64,000 bases of DNA from an uncultured Lachnospiraceae bacterium (GTDB lineage Bacteria; Bacillota; Clostridia; Lachnospirales; Lachnospiraceae). Below, one piece after another: positions 1-10,477 of the stretch. The stretch is taken from assembly GCA_902801515.1 (NCBI GenBank), contig CADCII010000007.1, forward strand, positions 1 through 64,000, given 5' to 3'. The position numbers and the translations under genes were made by a program. The notes beneath the pieces are model-generated. The model was not told the origin of the DNA, did not search any database, and saw only the letters and a program-made list of their open reading frames with translations. Position 1 is the first letter of the stretch; each line of letters opens with the position of its first letter.

Positions 1-37
1 TGGTTTTTTTCGCGTCAAGTTTGGCCATTTTTATAAC

Positions 38-66
38 TTGACACAGAAAAGTGTCTTGAGTAAAAT
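38..66 (+). promoter_or_regulatory. sigma-A-type promoter for the wall hydrolase gene
   Basis: TTGACA at 38-43 and TAAAAT at 61-66 are separated by 17 bases, a near-consensus housekeeping promoter. A short inverted repeat (GACAC/GTGTC, 40-44 and 51-55) lies in the -35/spacer region and could bind a regulator. The predicted leader before the gene is roughly 95 nt. Confidence 0.6.
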
Positions 67-168
67 TAAAACAAATGTAACAAAATTGTAATCAGGGCGT
101 CCGAAGTTTAAATAACTCATTTCGAAACAATGAACGGACGTTTGGGTATTAAACAGGGGGAAGAATTC

Positions 169-1917
169 ATGAGTAGGCGGCTTAGAGCCATACTTCTAGC
201 AACTGCGGCACTGATGATGGTATCGGTTCCCGCGCATGCAGAATTCGTAACAACTGATCAGGGTGTTGTCTATCAGACGTCTGCAGGTATCGTCACGGGA
301 CTTCAGAAGGTAGGCGACTATTATTATCTGTTTGACAATTCCGGCTACATGCAGACAGGAGTTCAGGTCATAAAGGGAAAGTGGTACTATTTCAGCCTTA
401 CCACAGGCAGAATGCAGTACGGCTGGATCCGTGAAGGCAGAAAGACCTATTACGCAGACCCGAAAACAGGAGAACTGTACAGGGCACGAGCACTGGGAAG
501 TCATTATTTCAACGCAGACGGAACAGAAAGAACCACCGGTTCCGGTGACGGTGTCCTTACAGCAGCTGCATCGGGAAGCTGGGTTACAAAGGGAAAGAAG
601 ACCTATTATTACAGTGCTTCAGGTTCTTATCTGAAGGGAATGCAGACGATCGACGGAAAACAGTACTTTTTCAATTCCGCGGGGGTTCTGCAGAAGAAGC
701 AGTGGGTCACCTGGAACGGCAAAAAGTATTACGCAGGCTCTGACGGAGCGATCAAGACGAACTCATGGGTCAAGAAAAAGTACTACGTGACCGCTTCCGG
801 TGAACGCGCGAAGGGTCTTGTCAATATTGGCGGCCAGTATTATTTCTTCGGCGTTAAGAGTGGCAAACTGAAGATTGGAAAGATCAAGGTCGCAGGCAAA
901 ATCTATTTTGCCAATTCAAAGGGTGTTGTCTACCACAACAAGATATTCAAGGAAAGCGGCAAAAAGTACTACGCGCAGGACGACTGCACGCTGGCAAAAG
1001 GCCTGACAAAGATCGGCAACAATTATTACTTCTTCCATCGTAAGAATGGCAGAATGCTGAAGAAGGTCAAGAAGAAGGTCAACGGCAAGTACTATTTCTT
1101 CCAGAAGAGCGGAAAGGCAGCGCGCGACAAATGGGTCAAGATCAAAGGTAAGTACTATTACTTCCTGGAAGACGGCACGATGGCTGTCAACCAGACGATC
1201 GGCGAATACTATGTCGGCAGCGACGGCGCCCGTCTCAAGAAGGTCCAGAAAAACAGTGTCAATAAGATCAAGGGTAAGTATTACCTGATTGACGGCAACG
1301 GCAAGAGTTACACCAACTGCTGGGTCACGATCGGAAGCAAAACTTACTATGCAGGTGCTGACGGAGCCGCTCTTATCGGCCTGCAGACCATCGGCGGATA
1401 CAAGTACTATTTCGCCAGCAACGGCGTGATGGAAACAGATACGATGGTTCTCGTTGGCAAGACGGTGTACGTGATAAACAAGAAAGGCCGTATCACCAAG
1501 ACCACTACGGATAACATCGGTGCGGCGATCGCGGCTTACGGTCAGAAGTTTGTAGGCAATCCGTATGTTTACGGCGGAACAAGCCTTACAAATGGCGCTG
1601 ACTGTTCGGGATTCGCGCTTGCGCTGCATGCCCACTTCGGGATCAAGCTGCTCAGGGTGTCGGATGACCAGATGAAAGGTCCTTCTGCTGCCATGCAGAA
1701 GCAGGGATACAAGAAGGGCACCGTGATCAAGGACAGCAACCTCCTTCCGGGAGACCTGATCTTCTACGGTTCTGCCAACTATTCGTCCCATACCGCGGTC
1801 TACATCGGCAACCACAAGGTTGTACATGCTGCGAATACGAGAATGGGTATCATCATCACGGATATCGACTGGTGCCCCGGCCGTGTCAAGAACAGGGCAA
1901 TGCGCTACTGGGCATAA
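169..1917 (+). CDS. secreted cell-wall-binding repeat protein with C-terminal NlpC/P60 peptidase
   Basis: Predicted exported peptidoglycan hydrolase of 582 aa. The ATG at 169 is chosen over one at 130 because a purine-rich site (aggggga) sits just upstream and the product then opens directly with a signal peptide (SRRLRAILLATAALMMV...AHA). The body is a long series of about 20-residue aromatic repeats (YYYLFDNSG, KYYFFQKSG, KTYYAGADG types), the cell-wall/choline-binding repeat family, probably anchoring to wall polymer. The last ~115 residues are NlpC/P60: catalytic Cys in NGADCSGFAL, then His in SSHTAVYIG and a further His in VVHAANTR. Such enzymes cut D-Glu/diamino acid stem-peptide bonds. 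It is a single gene with its own promoter and terminator, next to the OmpA-containing motor operon. Substrate is not readable from sequence. Confidence 0.85.
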   Translation: MSRRLRAILLATAALMMVSVPAHAEFVTTDQGVVYQTSAGIVTGLQKVGDYYYLFDNSGYMQTGVQVIKGKWYYFSLTTGRMQYGWIREGRKTYYADPKTGELYRARALGSHYFNADGTERTTGSGDGVLTAAASGSWVTKGKKTYYYSASGSYLKGMQTIDGKQYFFNSAGVLQKKQWVTWNGKKYYAGSDGAIKTNSWVKKKYYVTASGERAKGLVNIGGQYYFFGVKSGKLKIGKIKVAGKIYFANSKGVVYHNKIFKESGKKYYAQDDCTLAKGLTKIGNNYYFFHRKNGRMLKKVKKKVNGKYYFFQKSGKAARDKWVKIKGKYYYFLEDGTMAVNQTIGEYYVGSDGARLKKVQKNSVNKIKGKYYLIDGNGKSYTNCWVTIGSKTYYAGADGAALIGLQTIGGYKYYFASNGVMETDTMVLVGKTVYVINKKGRITKTTTDNIGAAIAAYGQKFVGNPYVYGGTSLTNGADCSGFALALHAHFGIKLLRVSDDQMKGPSAAMQKQGYKKGTVIKDSNLLPGDLIFYGSANYSSHTAVYIGNHKVVHAANTRMGIIITDIDWCPGRVKNRAMRYWA

Positions 1918-1934
1918 ATAAAAAAGATGGCATT

Positions 1935-1969
1935 CCGCCGGCAGATTTGATTTCTGCCGGCGGTTTTTT
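1935..1969 (+). terminator. rho-independent terminator of the wall hydrolase gene
   Basis: An 11-bp perfect stem (CCGCCGGCAGA / TCTGCCGGCGG) with a 7-nt loop is followed by six T residues, 17 bases after the stop codon. Confidence 0.9.
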
Positions 1970-2079
1970 GTCCCTGTGCCGCGATTCTCTGGTATGAAAG
2001 CTGCAGCTGCCGCGTCCGGACGGAATTGATTTCGCATAATATCGATATGAAAATTAAGAAAGATTTCACAGGATTTTGA

Positions 2080-2109
2080 TTGAAGGAGACAGCCCCTGCG
2101 GATTATACT
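2080..2109 (+). promoter_or_regulatory. probable promoter of the MotA/OmpA-like operon
   Basis: TTGAAG (2080-2085) and TATACT (2104-2109) with an 18-base spacer. The box GGATTATACT is echoed about 31 bases further on as GGATTATGCT, inside a TATCAG/CTGATA inverted repeat, so a second start or a regulatory site is possible. The leader to the first gene would be about 95 nt. Confidence 0.45.
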
Positions 2110-2211
2110 AGCGTATATCAGTATCTGTCGGATTATGCTCAGAACTGATACAGAAGGTACACGGAGCCGGGGGGAGTGGACCGGTACTTTATATAGTAAG
2201 GGGAACTGTCT

Positions 2212-4011
2212 ATGAGAAAATTTTCTAATGTTGTCATCGGGCTTGTCGCGGCCGGAGTGTGCGCGCTCATAACCTATCTTACGCTCGATTCCAGTTTTAC
2301 CAATATCGTATATAACCTGTGCTTCCTTGCAGTCATGCTGATGATCATGGCAGTCGGCTTCGGGGTCGGTTTCACACGTCTGATACAGACCAGGAACGGG
2401 CTTGACCGGGCGACGAAGAAGATGCAGCAGCTGTCGGCAAGCGGCGGCAACATGGCGACGATCACAAGTCCCGGCGCCACACTGTTCGGAGTTCCGTATC
2501 TGGACGGGAAATATCAGGAGTATCTTTCATTTCTCCATAAGACCAACAGCCCGACGGACATCGGTGATTATATCGGTGAGTACGAGATCAACAACTATAC
2601 CCACCGCCGCCTTGTCGAGATGGTGCCGGATATCCTGACCAGCCTGGGCATTCTGGGAACTTTCGTGGGACTGGTACTCGGTCTTCGCGGATTCAATCCC
2701 ACCAGCTATGAGGCGATGTCCGGATCGGTTGAGACGCTGATCAAGGGTATCAAGGTCGCATTCGTGACATCAATCTACGGTCTGACTCTGTCCCTCGCAT
2801 TTTCCTACTGGCTGCGCGGGACCCTGACCTCGGTCTCCGAGTCTCTTGACCGGTTCCTGGACGCATACTATACGAGTGTTGTGCCGCCGACTGACGCGAC
2901 GGCTATGAACCATATCATCGCAAACCAGAATTCCCAGACGAAACTGATGCAGCAGATGCAGAAGGATCTGGCGAAGGAGGTTGCCCAGAGCCTGTCGGTG
3001 TCGATCCAGCCTACGGTGGAGCATCTTGACCAGACGATGGATAACTTCACTGACGTGGTCACGATGAATCAGGAAAAACTCATGGAGAACATCGCGGAGC
3101 GGGTCGCCCGCACGATGAAGCAGGAGTTCTTCTCTGAGTTTATTGAGATGCGCAGGGTAATGGGCGAGACGAACAAGACCCAGAGAGAGCATCTTCAGTT
3201 TATCCGTGAAGCTGAGAACCAGTTCCAGTCAGATGTTCTGGACGGCGAGATGCGGATGTCACAGGCAATGGAGGCATCTTCCGACGTTGTACTGCGCGCT
3301 CTTGACGCTATGAACCAGCAGGAGCAGATGGTGGCCGCATTCGTCGGCGATATGCAGAATGCGATGAACGGCATTGCCCAGACCAGCGATCTCAGCCTGC
3401 GGATGACGCAGCAGATGGATCACCTGATCAATATGAATGACGATGTTGCCGACAAGATGATGGAAGTCGCCAGGCTGAACGAGCAGTACACCAAGAGCCT
3501 GGCATCTGTGCAGGCGGCCAATTCGGATCTGTCAGAGGGTCTGTCGGTCATGAATGACGCGAATATCCGTATGACGGACCAGATCTCCAAGATGAACAGC
3601 GTCACTGTCGAGGCGCTCGACGAAGGACGCAAGGTGCAGGTGGCGTACAACAATTCCGCTTCCGAGTATCTTGACCAGATCAGAGAATCACAGACAGAGC
3701 TTACAACGCAGATGCAGACGCAGCAGGCGAATCTGAGAGAGTTTACGGATTACATGACCCAGGTCCTCTCCAGAATGTCTAAACTTACAGAGATTACCAG
3801 CCAGGCAGCGATGAATCTGACAGAGCGTGCTGACAAGATCAAGGCCATGGAAAACGGTACGGATATGACAGAGATGACTGCAGCTCTCAACCGGCTTGTT
3901 GAACTTGAAGAAGCCAGGGAACGCAGGGAGCAGCAGGAAAGGGCGGAAGCGGAAGAGCTCCGCAGCCAGGCCGAGGCGCCGCGCAGGAGAGGTTTCTTTT
4001 CCAGAGGCTGA
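2212..4011 (+). CDS. MotA/TolQ/ExbB-type ion channel protein with long coiled-coil tail (ZorA-like)
   Basis: Membrane subunit of an ion-driven motor, 599 aa, started at ATG 2212 behind an AAGGGGA site. Four hydrophobic segments are visible at about residues 6-24, 32-54, 141-160 and 180-201, with a cytoplasmic loop of roughly 85 residues between the second and third as in MotA. The third and fourth carry the family pattern (SLGILGTFVGLVLGL and a GI..AF.TS.YGL stretch). Residues ~220-590 form a Gln/Met/Glu-rich helical tail, far longer than in MotA, TolQ or ExbB, and ending in a basic RRRGFFSRG. Long tails like this are known from ZorA of Zorya anti-phage systems. The gene is followed 21 bases later by its OmpA-domain partner. 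No flagellar or Tol genes are nearby, so a motility role is unlikely. The function is inferred; the fold assignment is firm. Confidence 0.8.
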   Translation: MRKFSNVVIGLVAAGVCALITYLTLDSSFTNIVYNLCFLAVMLMIMAVGFGVGFTRLIQTRNGLDRATKKMQQLSASGGNMATITSPGATLFGVPYLDGKYQEYLSFLHKTNSPTDIGDYIGEYEINNYTHRRLVEMVPDILTSLGILGTFVGLVLGLRGFNPTSYEAMSGSVETLIKGIKVAFVTSIYGLTLSLAFSYWLRGTLTSVSESLDRFLDAYYTSVVPPTDATAMNHIIANQNSQTKLMQQMQKDLAKEVAQSLSVSIQPTVEHLDQTMDNFTDVVTMNQEKLMENIAERVARTMKQEFFSEFIEMRRVMGETNKTQREHLQFIREAENQFQSDVLDGEMRMSQAMEASSDVVLRALDAMNQQEQMVAAFVGDMQNAMNGIAQTSDLSLRMTQQMDHLINMNDDVADKMMEVARLNEQYTKSLASVQAANSDLSEGLSVMNDANIRMTDQISKMNSVTVEALDEGRKVQVAYNNSASEYLDQIRESQTELTTQMQTQQANLREFTDYMTQVLSRMSKLTEITSQAAMNLTERADKIKAMENGTDMTEMTAALNRLVELEEARERREQQERAEAEELRSQAEAPRRRGFFSRG

Positions 4012-4032
4012 ACCATATCAGGGGGAATATAA

Positions 4033-5061
4033 GTGAAAAAAGTCAACCGGAGAAAAATGAACGATGCAGGCGCCCACAATATATGGCGTTCCTATTCGGA
4101 TATGATGTCGGGACTGCTCCTTCTGTTCGTTCTGATCATGGCAGTGTGTCTGATGCAGGCACAGAAGAACTATAACGACAAACTGGCGGAGCAGGCGTCC
4201 AGGATCGAAACGCAGGATGAACTGGAGCAGACTCAGAACGCGCTTTCAACAAAAGAGTCCGAGCTGGAGCAACAGTCACTGACGCTGACGGATCTGCAGA
4301 CTGCTCTCGAGAAGCAGGCGGCAACTCTCGCTACCAGAGAATCGGAACTGGAAGCAGCCCAGGCAACCCTTGAAGAGCAGAAGACGCTTCTGTCCCAGCA
4401 GGAATCCGAACTTGAAGTGAGAGACGCAGCGCTGGTAACAAGCCAGGCGAAACTGGACGAACAGAATCAGCTGATGAGCGAACAGCAGGAGAAGATCGAC
4501 CAGATCATCGGTGTCAAGGCCGACCTGATCGATTCGCTGAACAAAGAATTCGCAACGAATCAGATCAATGTGGATATTGATTCACAGACAGGCGCGATCG
4601 TTCTGGATTCCAGTGTCCTGTTTGATCTGGATGAATATGTGCTCACGGACCTGGGCCAGGAGACGCTCTCACAGATCCTGCCGGTTTACTGCCAGGTTTT
4701 GCTGAGTGACGAGTACAGAGATTACGTGGCAGAGATCATCATCGACGGATACACGGACTCTCAGGGTGATTACCTGATGAACCTGACACTGTCCCAGAGC
4801 AGGGCTTACGCGGTGGCGGAATATCTGCTTCAGATCAGCGGAGGCTTCCTTGACAATAAACGTGCAGAGGATCTTCAGGAGAAGCTGACTGCGAACGGCA
4901 GATCCGAGTCGAATCTTATCTATAAGGAAGACGGTCAGGAGGACCAGGATGCCTCCAGGCGTGTTGAGGTAAAGTTCCGACTCAAGGACGAAGAGATGAT
5001 CCAGGAACTGTCCGACATCATAGCCGATGCCCGGACAGCGGGAGAGACTGGCGGCAATTGA
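4033..5061 (+). CDS. OmpA/MotB-type stator protein (ZorB-like)
   Basis: Partner of the preceding channel, 342 aa, with a GTG start at 4033 preceded by GGGGGA. The N-terminus is MotB/ZorB-like: one membrane helix (about residues 24-42) introduced by the motif SYSDMMSGLL, whose Asp23 corresponds to the ion-carrying Asp of MotB-type stators. Residues 45-165 are a heptad-rich coiled coil. Residues ~185-320 are an OmpA-like peptidoglycan-binding domain, recognisable by GYTDSQGDYLMNLTLSQSRA and a terminal RRVEVKFRL. The layout predicts anchoring to the wall, with the coil spanning the space between membrane and wall. The coil is longer than in typical MotB. It overlaps or abuts the next small gene, indicating one transcript. 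The motor assignment is from family knowledge; the work it drives is unknown. Confidence 0.8.
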   Translation: MKKVNRRKMNDAGAHNIWRSYSDMMSGLLLLFVLIMAVCLMQAQKNYNDKLAEQASRIETQDELEQTQNALSTKESELEQQSLTLTDLQTALEKQAATLATRESELEAAQATLEEQKTLLSQQESELEVRDAALVTSQAKLDEQNQLMSEQQEKIDQIIGVKADLIDSLNKEFATNQINVDIDSQTGAIVLDSSVLFDLDEYVLTDLGQETLSQILPVYCQVLLSDEYRDYVAEIIIDGYTDSQGDYLMNLTLSQSRAYAVAEYLLQISGGFLDNKRAEDLQEKLTANGRSESNLIYKEDGQEDQDASRRVEVKFRLKDEEMIQELSDIIADARTAGETGGN

Positions 5062-5078
5062 GAGATACGGGGGAATCA

Positions 5079-5426
5079 ATGACCATGCGGGGCAGAAAAG
5101 ATACCGTGAAGGCAGCGGAAGTTCTGAAAGCACAGGAAAGCGCAAAGATACCGGAAGTTCTGACAGAGCAGGAAAGCGCAGCTGCATTGGAAGCGCTGAA
5201 ACCACAGAAGAAAGTAAAGACACCTAAGGCGCAGAAAACCCGCAGGAATAAGAAGCATTCCCTTGCAGCGATGGTCCGTGCAGCGGCAGATCCGAAGAAG
5301 AGGGCTGTCATGTCCAGGGTATGGAACCGGCGCCAGAAGAGGCTGGACCATATTGCCGCTGTAGTGAGACTGGTGATCCGGTACCTGAATGCACGTGACC
5401 GGATGACGATCTACCGGAATAAATAA
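5079..5426 (+). CDS. small basic protein, third gene of the motor operon
   Basis: Unrecognised 115-aa product. The ATG at 5079 is preferred because GGGGGA lies seven bases upstream. A TTG at 5058, overlapping the stator stop codon, is an alternative giving 122 aa. The protein has no membrane segment or signal peptide. The first 60 residues are low-complexity Ala/Glu/Lys/Gln with repeating E-x-L patterns, then a highly basic stretch (KAQKTRRNKKHS) and a basic helical C-terminus (RRQKRLDHIAAVVRLVIRYL). It could bind nucleic acid, acidic lipid or the acidic channel tail. It shares a terminator with the two genes before it, so it is likely functionally tied to them. No function is claimed. Confidence 0.6.
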   Translation: MTMRGRKDTVKAAEVLKAQESAKIPEVLTEQESAAALEALKPQKKVKTPKAQKTRRNKKHSLAAMVRAAADPKKRAVMSRVWNRRQKRLDHIAAVVRLVIRYLNARDRMTIYRNK

Positions 5427-5434
5427 AAGATCTG

Positions 5435-5480
5435 ACAGGACTGTCCTGCCGTATATCCGGCAGATGCAGTCCTGTTTATT
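5435..5480 (+). terminator. terminator of the motor operon
   Basis: Nested inverted repeats: outer ACAGGACTG (5435-5443) with CAGTCCTGT (5467-5475), inner CTGCCG (5446-5451) with CGGCAG (5458-5463), followed by a T-rich tract. It lies directly after the small basic gene and before the V-ATPase promoter. Confidence 0.75.
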
Positions 5481-5542
5481 TATTGCCTGAGCCAAGTCTG
5501 GTCTTGCCGATGGGCAGTTCAGCTTTGGCAGCGGATGTTTCG

Positions 5543-5571
5543 TTGACTGGCGATATGGCGCGTGCTAAAAT
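5543..5571 (+). promoter_or_regulatory. promoter of the V-type ATPase operon
   Basis: TTGACT at 5543-5548 and TAAAAT at 5566-5571 with exactly 17 bases between, 37 bases upstream of the first gene of the operon and downstream of a terminator. Confidence 0.65.
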
Positions 5572-5608
5572 TGAAAAGATTGATTAAGCCCCAAAGGAGG
5601 TGAAGGTA

Positions 5609-5920
5609 ATGGCCAAAAGTACCATCGATGCGATCCGTGAGGTGGAAAAACAGACACTGGAAGCGGAGAAGCAGGCGGCGGCCGATGCAAGGATTCTTTC
5701 TGCAAAGACGAAAGAAGATGCAGAAAAACTGGTCAGAGATACGCTTGCCAAGGCAGAAGCTGACGCTGATGCGATGCTGAAGGAGGCCGAAGCAAAGCAG
5801 AAGGAACTGGTCGACCAGAAGTCCAGAGAGACTGTGAAGGCAGTCGAGGACCTGAAAGCTGCTGCCGAAGCGAAGAGCAAAGAGGCGGTCAGGGCCATCC
5901 TGGATATCATCAGCGGCTGA
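5609..5920 (+). CDS. ntpF: V-type ATP synthase peripheral stalk subunit (G/H type)
   Basis: First gene of the nine-gene V-ATPase operon, 103 aa. ATG 5609 is chosen over the in-frame GTG at 5600 because a strong AAAGGAGG site ends at 5600, eight bases from the ATG. The product is an almost uninterrupted charged Ala/Glu/Lys helix without membrane segments, as expected for the stalk subunit (archaeal subunit H, E. hirae NtpF) that pairs with subunit E and holds the stator against rotation. The sequence alone is low complexity; the call rests mainly on its place immediately before ntpI. Confidence 0.8.
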   Translation: MAKSTIDAIREVEKQTLEAEKQAAADARILSAKTKEDAEKLVRDTLAKAEADADAMLKEAEAKQKELVDQKSRETVKAVEDLKAAAEAKSKEAVRAILDIISG

Positions 5921-5986
5921 GACGGGCGCTGACAGATTCATAAGAGGCAGCAAATATCCGCTGCCGGAAAGGAGAGAAAACAGCCT

Positions 5987-8490
<2,504 letters not shown>

Positions 8491-8545
8491 TCAGGAATCA
8501 TTGAAAGAAGCAGTTAAGTACACAAAGTAGACGAGGAGACGGGAA

Positions 8546-9136
8546 ATGGCAGGTTTGGATAAGATTTTAGAGGACATTCGCAGCGAATCAGCTGCGGCGG
8601 TCGCCTCTGTCACCGGCAAGGCACAGGCCGAGCGGGACAAGGTGCTCGCTGAAGCTGCAAAGGACGCGAATGCCCAGGCTGAAAAGATCCTGTCCCATGC
8701 AAAGAGCCAGGCAGATGACCTGATCGCCAGAGCGGATTCTGCCGCTCAGCTTCAGAGACGCCGCATGCTTCTGGAGACCAAGCAGGAGCTGATCGCGTCT
8801 GTGATCGATAAGGCAAAGCAGGCCATACTGGAACTTCCGGACAGTGATTATTTTGATCTGATCCTTAAACTGATCGGCGGCAATGCGCTTCCGAGAGAGG
8901 GTGAGATCTGCTTTAACAGAAAAGACTTTGCCCGTCTGCCGAAGGATTTCGCATCGAAACTCGTTGCATCCCTTCCGGCCGGAGCAAAACTGAATGTATC
9001 AAAAGACGAAGCGGACATCGACGGCGGATTCATCCTGAAGTATGACGGGATCGAACAGAATCTGTCTCTTGATGAGATCTTTGAGGAGAATCGGGACCGC
9101 ATGACTGACGCAGCAGGGAAGTTACTGTTTTCATAA
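8546..9136 (+). CDS. ntpE: V-type ATP synthase subunit E
   Basis: Peripheral stalk subunit of 196 aa that pairs with the G/H-type subunit and contacts the A3B3 head. The N-terminal ~90 residues are a long Ala/Gln/Glu/Lys helix (KAQAERDKVLAEAAKDA). The C-terminal globular part ends with the family pattern GGFILKYDGIEQNLSLDEIF. It lies 55 bases after ntpK with a GACGAGGAGAC ribosome site and 12 bases before ntpC. Confidence 0.9.
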   Translation: MAGLDKILEDIRSESAAAVASVTGKAQAERDKVLAEAAKDANAQAEKILSHAKSQADDLIARADSAAQLQRRRMLLETKQELIASVIDKAKQAILELPDSDYFDLILKLIGGNALPREGEICFNRKDFARLPKDFASKLVASLPAGAKLNVSKDEADIDGGFILKYDGIEQNLSLDEIFEENRDRMTDAAGKLLFS

Positions 9137-9148
9137 AGGAGGAGAGCC

Positions 9149-10114
9149 ATGGCCGAACAATACATATATGCGGTCGCGCGTATCCGTTCCCGTGAACTGT
9201 CTCTGCTCAGCGAGGCCGTGATCTCCCAGCTGTCTGCGGCAGCAACGGAAGAGGACTGCCGGCGGATCCTGAACGAGAAGAACTGGGGAAACCCGGATCT
9301 TCCCAGCGAGGAGATGTTCCAGGAGGAAAATAAGAAGACCTGGGCGCTTATCCGCGAGCTCGTACCGAACAATATGCAGATCTTTGATGTGTTCCGCCTG
9401 GAGAAGGACTACCACAACCTCAAGGCGGCGATCAAAGAGAGCTGCATCGACGGCATTCACCCGGGGATCTTTGCCGAAGGAGGAACCATTCCGGTCAAGG
9501 ATATCCAGCAGGCGGTCGAAGAATCAGATTATGATGCACTCCCCGAAACCATGCGCCAGGTCGCGCAGGATGCGAAGGAGACACTGCTTCAGACCAGAGA
9601 CGGCCAGCTGTGTGATGTTATGATTGACCGTGCGGCACTGGAAGAGATCCGCAAGGCAGGTGAGAAGACCGGCGAACCCCTGCTCCGGGATTACGGAGAG
9701 CTGGTATGTGCCACGGGCAATATCAAGACAGCGGTCCGTGCGGCAAAGACCGGTAAGTCCAGACAGTTCCTGGAGAAAGCACTGGCACCGTGCTCCACAC
9801 TGGATGTGGCAGCGCTTGCGGATGCTGCAGCAGCGGGGACCGACGCTGTCGTCGCGTATCTGGACCATACGGTCTACGCAGATGCCATTGACGAGTTAAA
9901 TGAATCTGTGGCGAGCTTCGAGCGCTGGTGCGACAACCGGATGATCGAGACCATCAAGCCGCAGATCCACAATCCTTTCGGCATCGGTCCGATTGCGGCG
10001 TACATTCTTGCCCGCGACAATGAGATCAAGACGGTGCGTATTATTCTGGCGGCAAAGAGAAACGGCCTGCCGGAAGAGATGCTCCGGGAAAGGGTAAGGG
10101 AAATGTATGTATAA
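9149..10114 (+). CDS. ntpC: V-type ATP synthase subunit C (d-like)
   Basis: Central-stalk adaptor of 321 aa that docks the shaft onto the c-ring. It is an all-helical protein with the family's terminal segment NPFGIGPIAAYILARDNEIK, which includes the conserved Pro and the Arg-Asp-Asn-Glu cluster. Preceded by AAAGGAGGAG. Its 3' end overlaps ntpG by eight bases, suggesting translational coupling. Confidence 0.92.
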   Translation: MAEQYIYAVARIRSRELSLLSEAVISQLSAAATEEDCRRILNEKNWGNPDLPSEEMFQEENKKTWALIRELVPNNMQIFDVFRLEKDYHNLKAAIKESCIDGIHPGIFAEGGTIPVKDIQQAVEESDYDALPETMRQVAQDAKETLLQTRDGQLCDVMIDRAALEEIRKAGEKTGEPLLRDYGELVCATGNIKTAVRAAKTGKSRQFLEKALAPCSTLDVAALADAAAAGTDAVVAYLDHTVYADAIDELNESVASFERWCDNRMIETIKPQIHNPFGIGPIAAYILARDNEIKTVRIILAAKRNGLPEEMLRERVREMYV

Positions 10115-10436
10115 GGCAGCTGTTATGGGGGACTGGGATTCCATCTACGGATTCTCGGCACTTGGCCTTGACACATTTCGCGTTGAGGCGGAAACGAGTG
10201 CGGAAGAAGCTGCGGATACGCTGAAGAAACTGTCCCAGAGTAAATATGAGGTCATCTACATCACAGAATCGCTGGCAAAGCGCATTCCTGCAGAGATAGA
10301 CAAGTACCGCCTGATGCCGAGCCCTGCGGTCATTCTGATCCCGGGCATCTACGGCAATACGGGAGACGGCCTTAAGGCAGTCAAGAAGTCTGTCGAGCAG
10401 GCAGTCGGAAGCGATATCATATTCGGAAATACATAA
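10107..10436 (+). CDS. ntpG: V-type ATP synthase subunit F
   Basis: Small shaft subunit of 109 aa (F type; NtpG in E. hirae nomenclature) that binds subunit D and activates rotation. It has the compact Rossmann-like pattern of the family: AVMGDWDSIYGFSALGLDTF at the start, YEVIYITESLAKRI in the middle, and PAVILIPGI near residues 70-80. Overlaps the end of ntpC by eight bases. Confidence 0.9.
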   Translation: MYKAAVMGDWDSIYGFSALGLDTFRVEAETSAEEAADTLKKLSQSKYEVIYITESLAKRIPAEIDKYRLMPSPAVILIPGIYGNTGDGLKAVKKSVEQAVGSDIIFGNT

Positions 10437-10477
10437 GGCTTGGAAGCTTTTAACCAATTCAAAGAAAGGCACAGGAT

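Noticed and set aside
916-2037. 373-codon open frame on the minus strand
   Set aside because: It lies antisense to the repeat-rich wall hydrolase gene, has no ribosome site or family motif, and arises from the repetitive codons of the real gene.
2212-5426. Complete Zorya anti-phage system
   Set aside because: Only the A/B motor pair is present; no ZorC, ZorD helicase/nuclease or ZorE follows. The next genes are the V-ATPase operon, so only a ZorAB-like motor is claimed.
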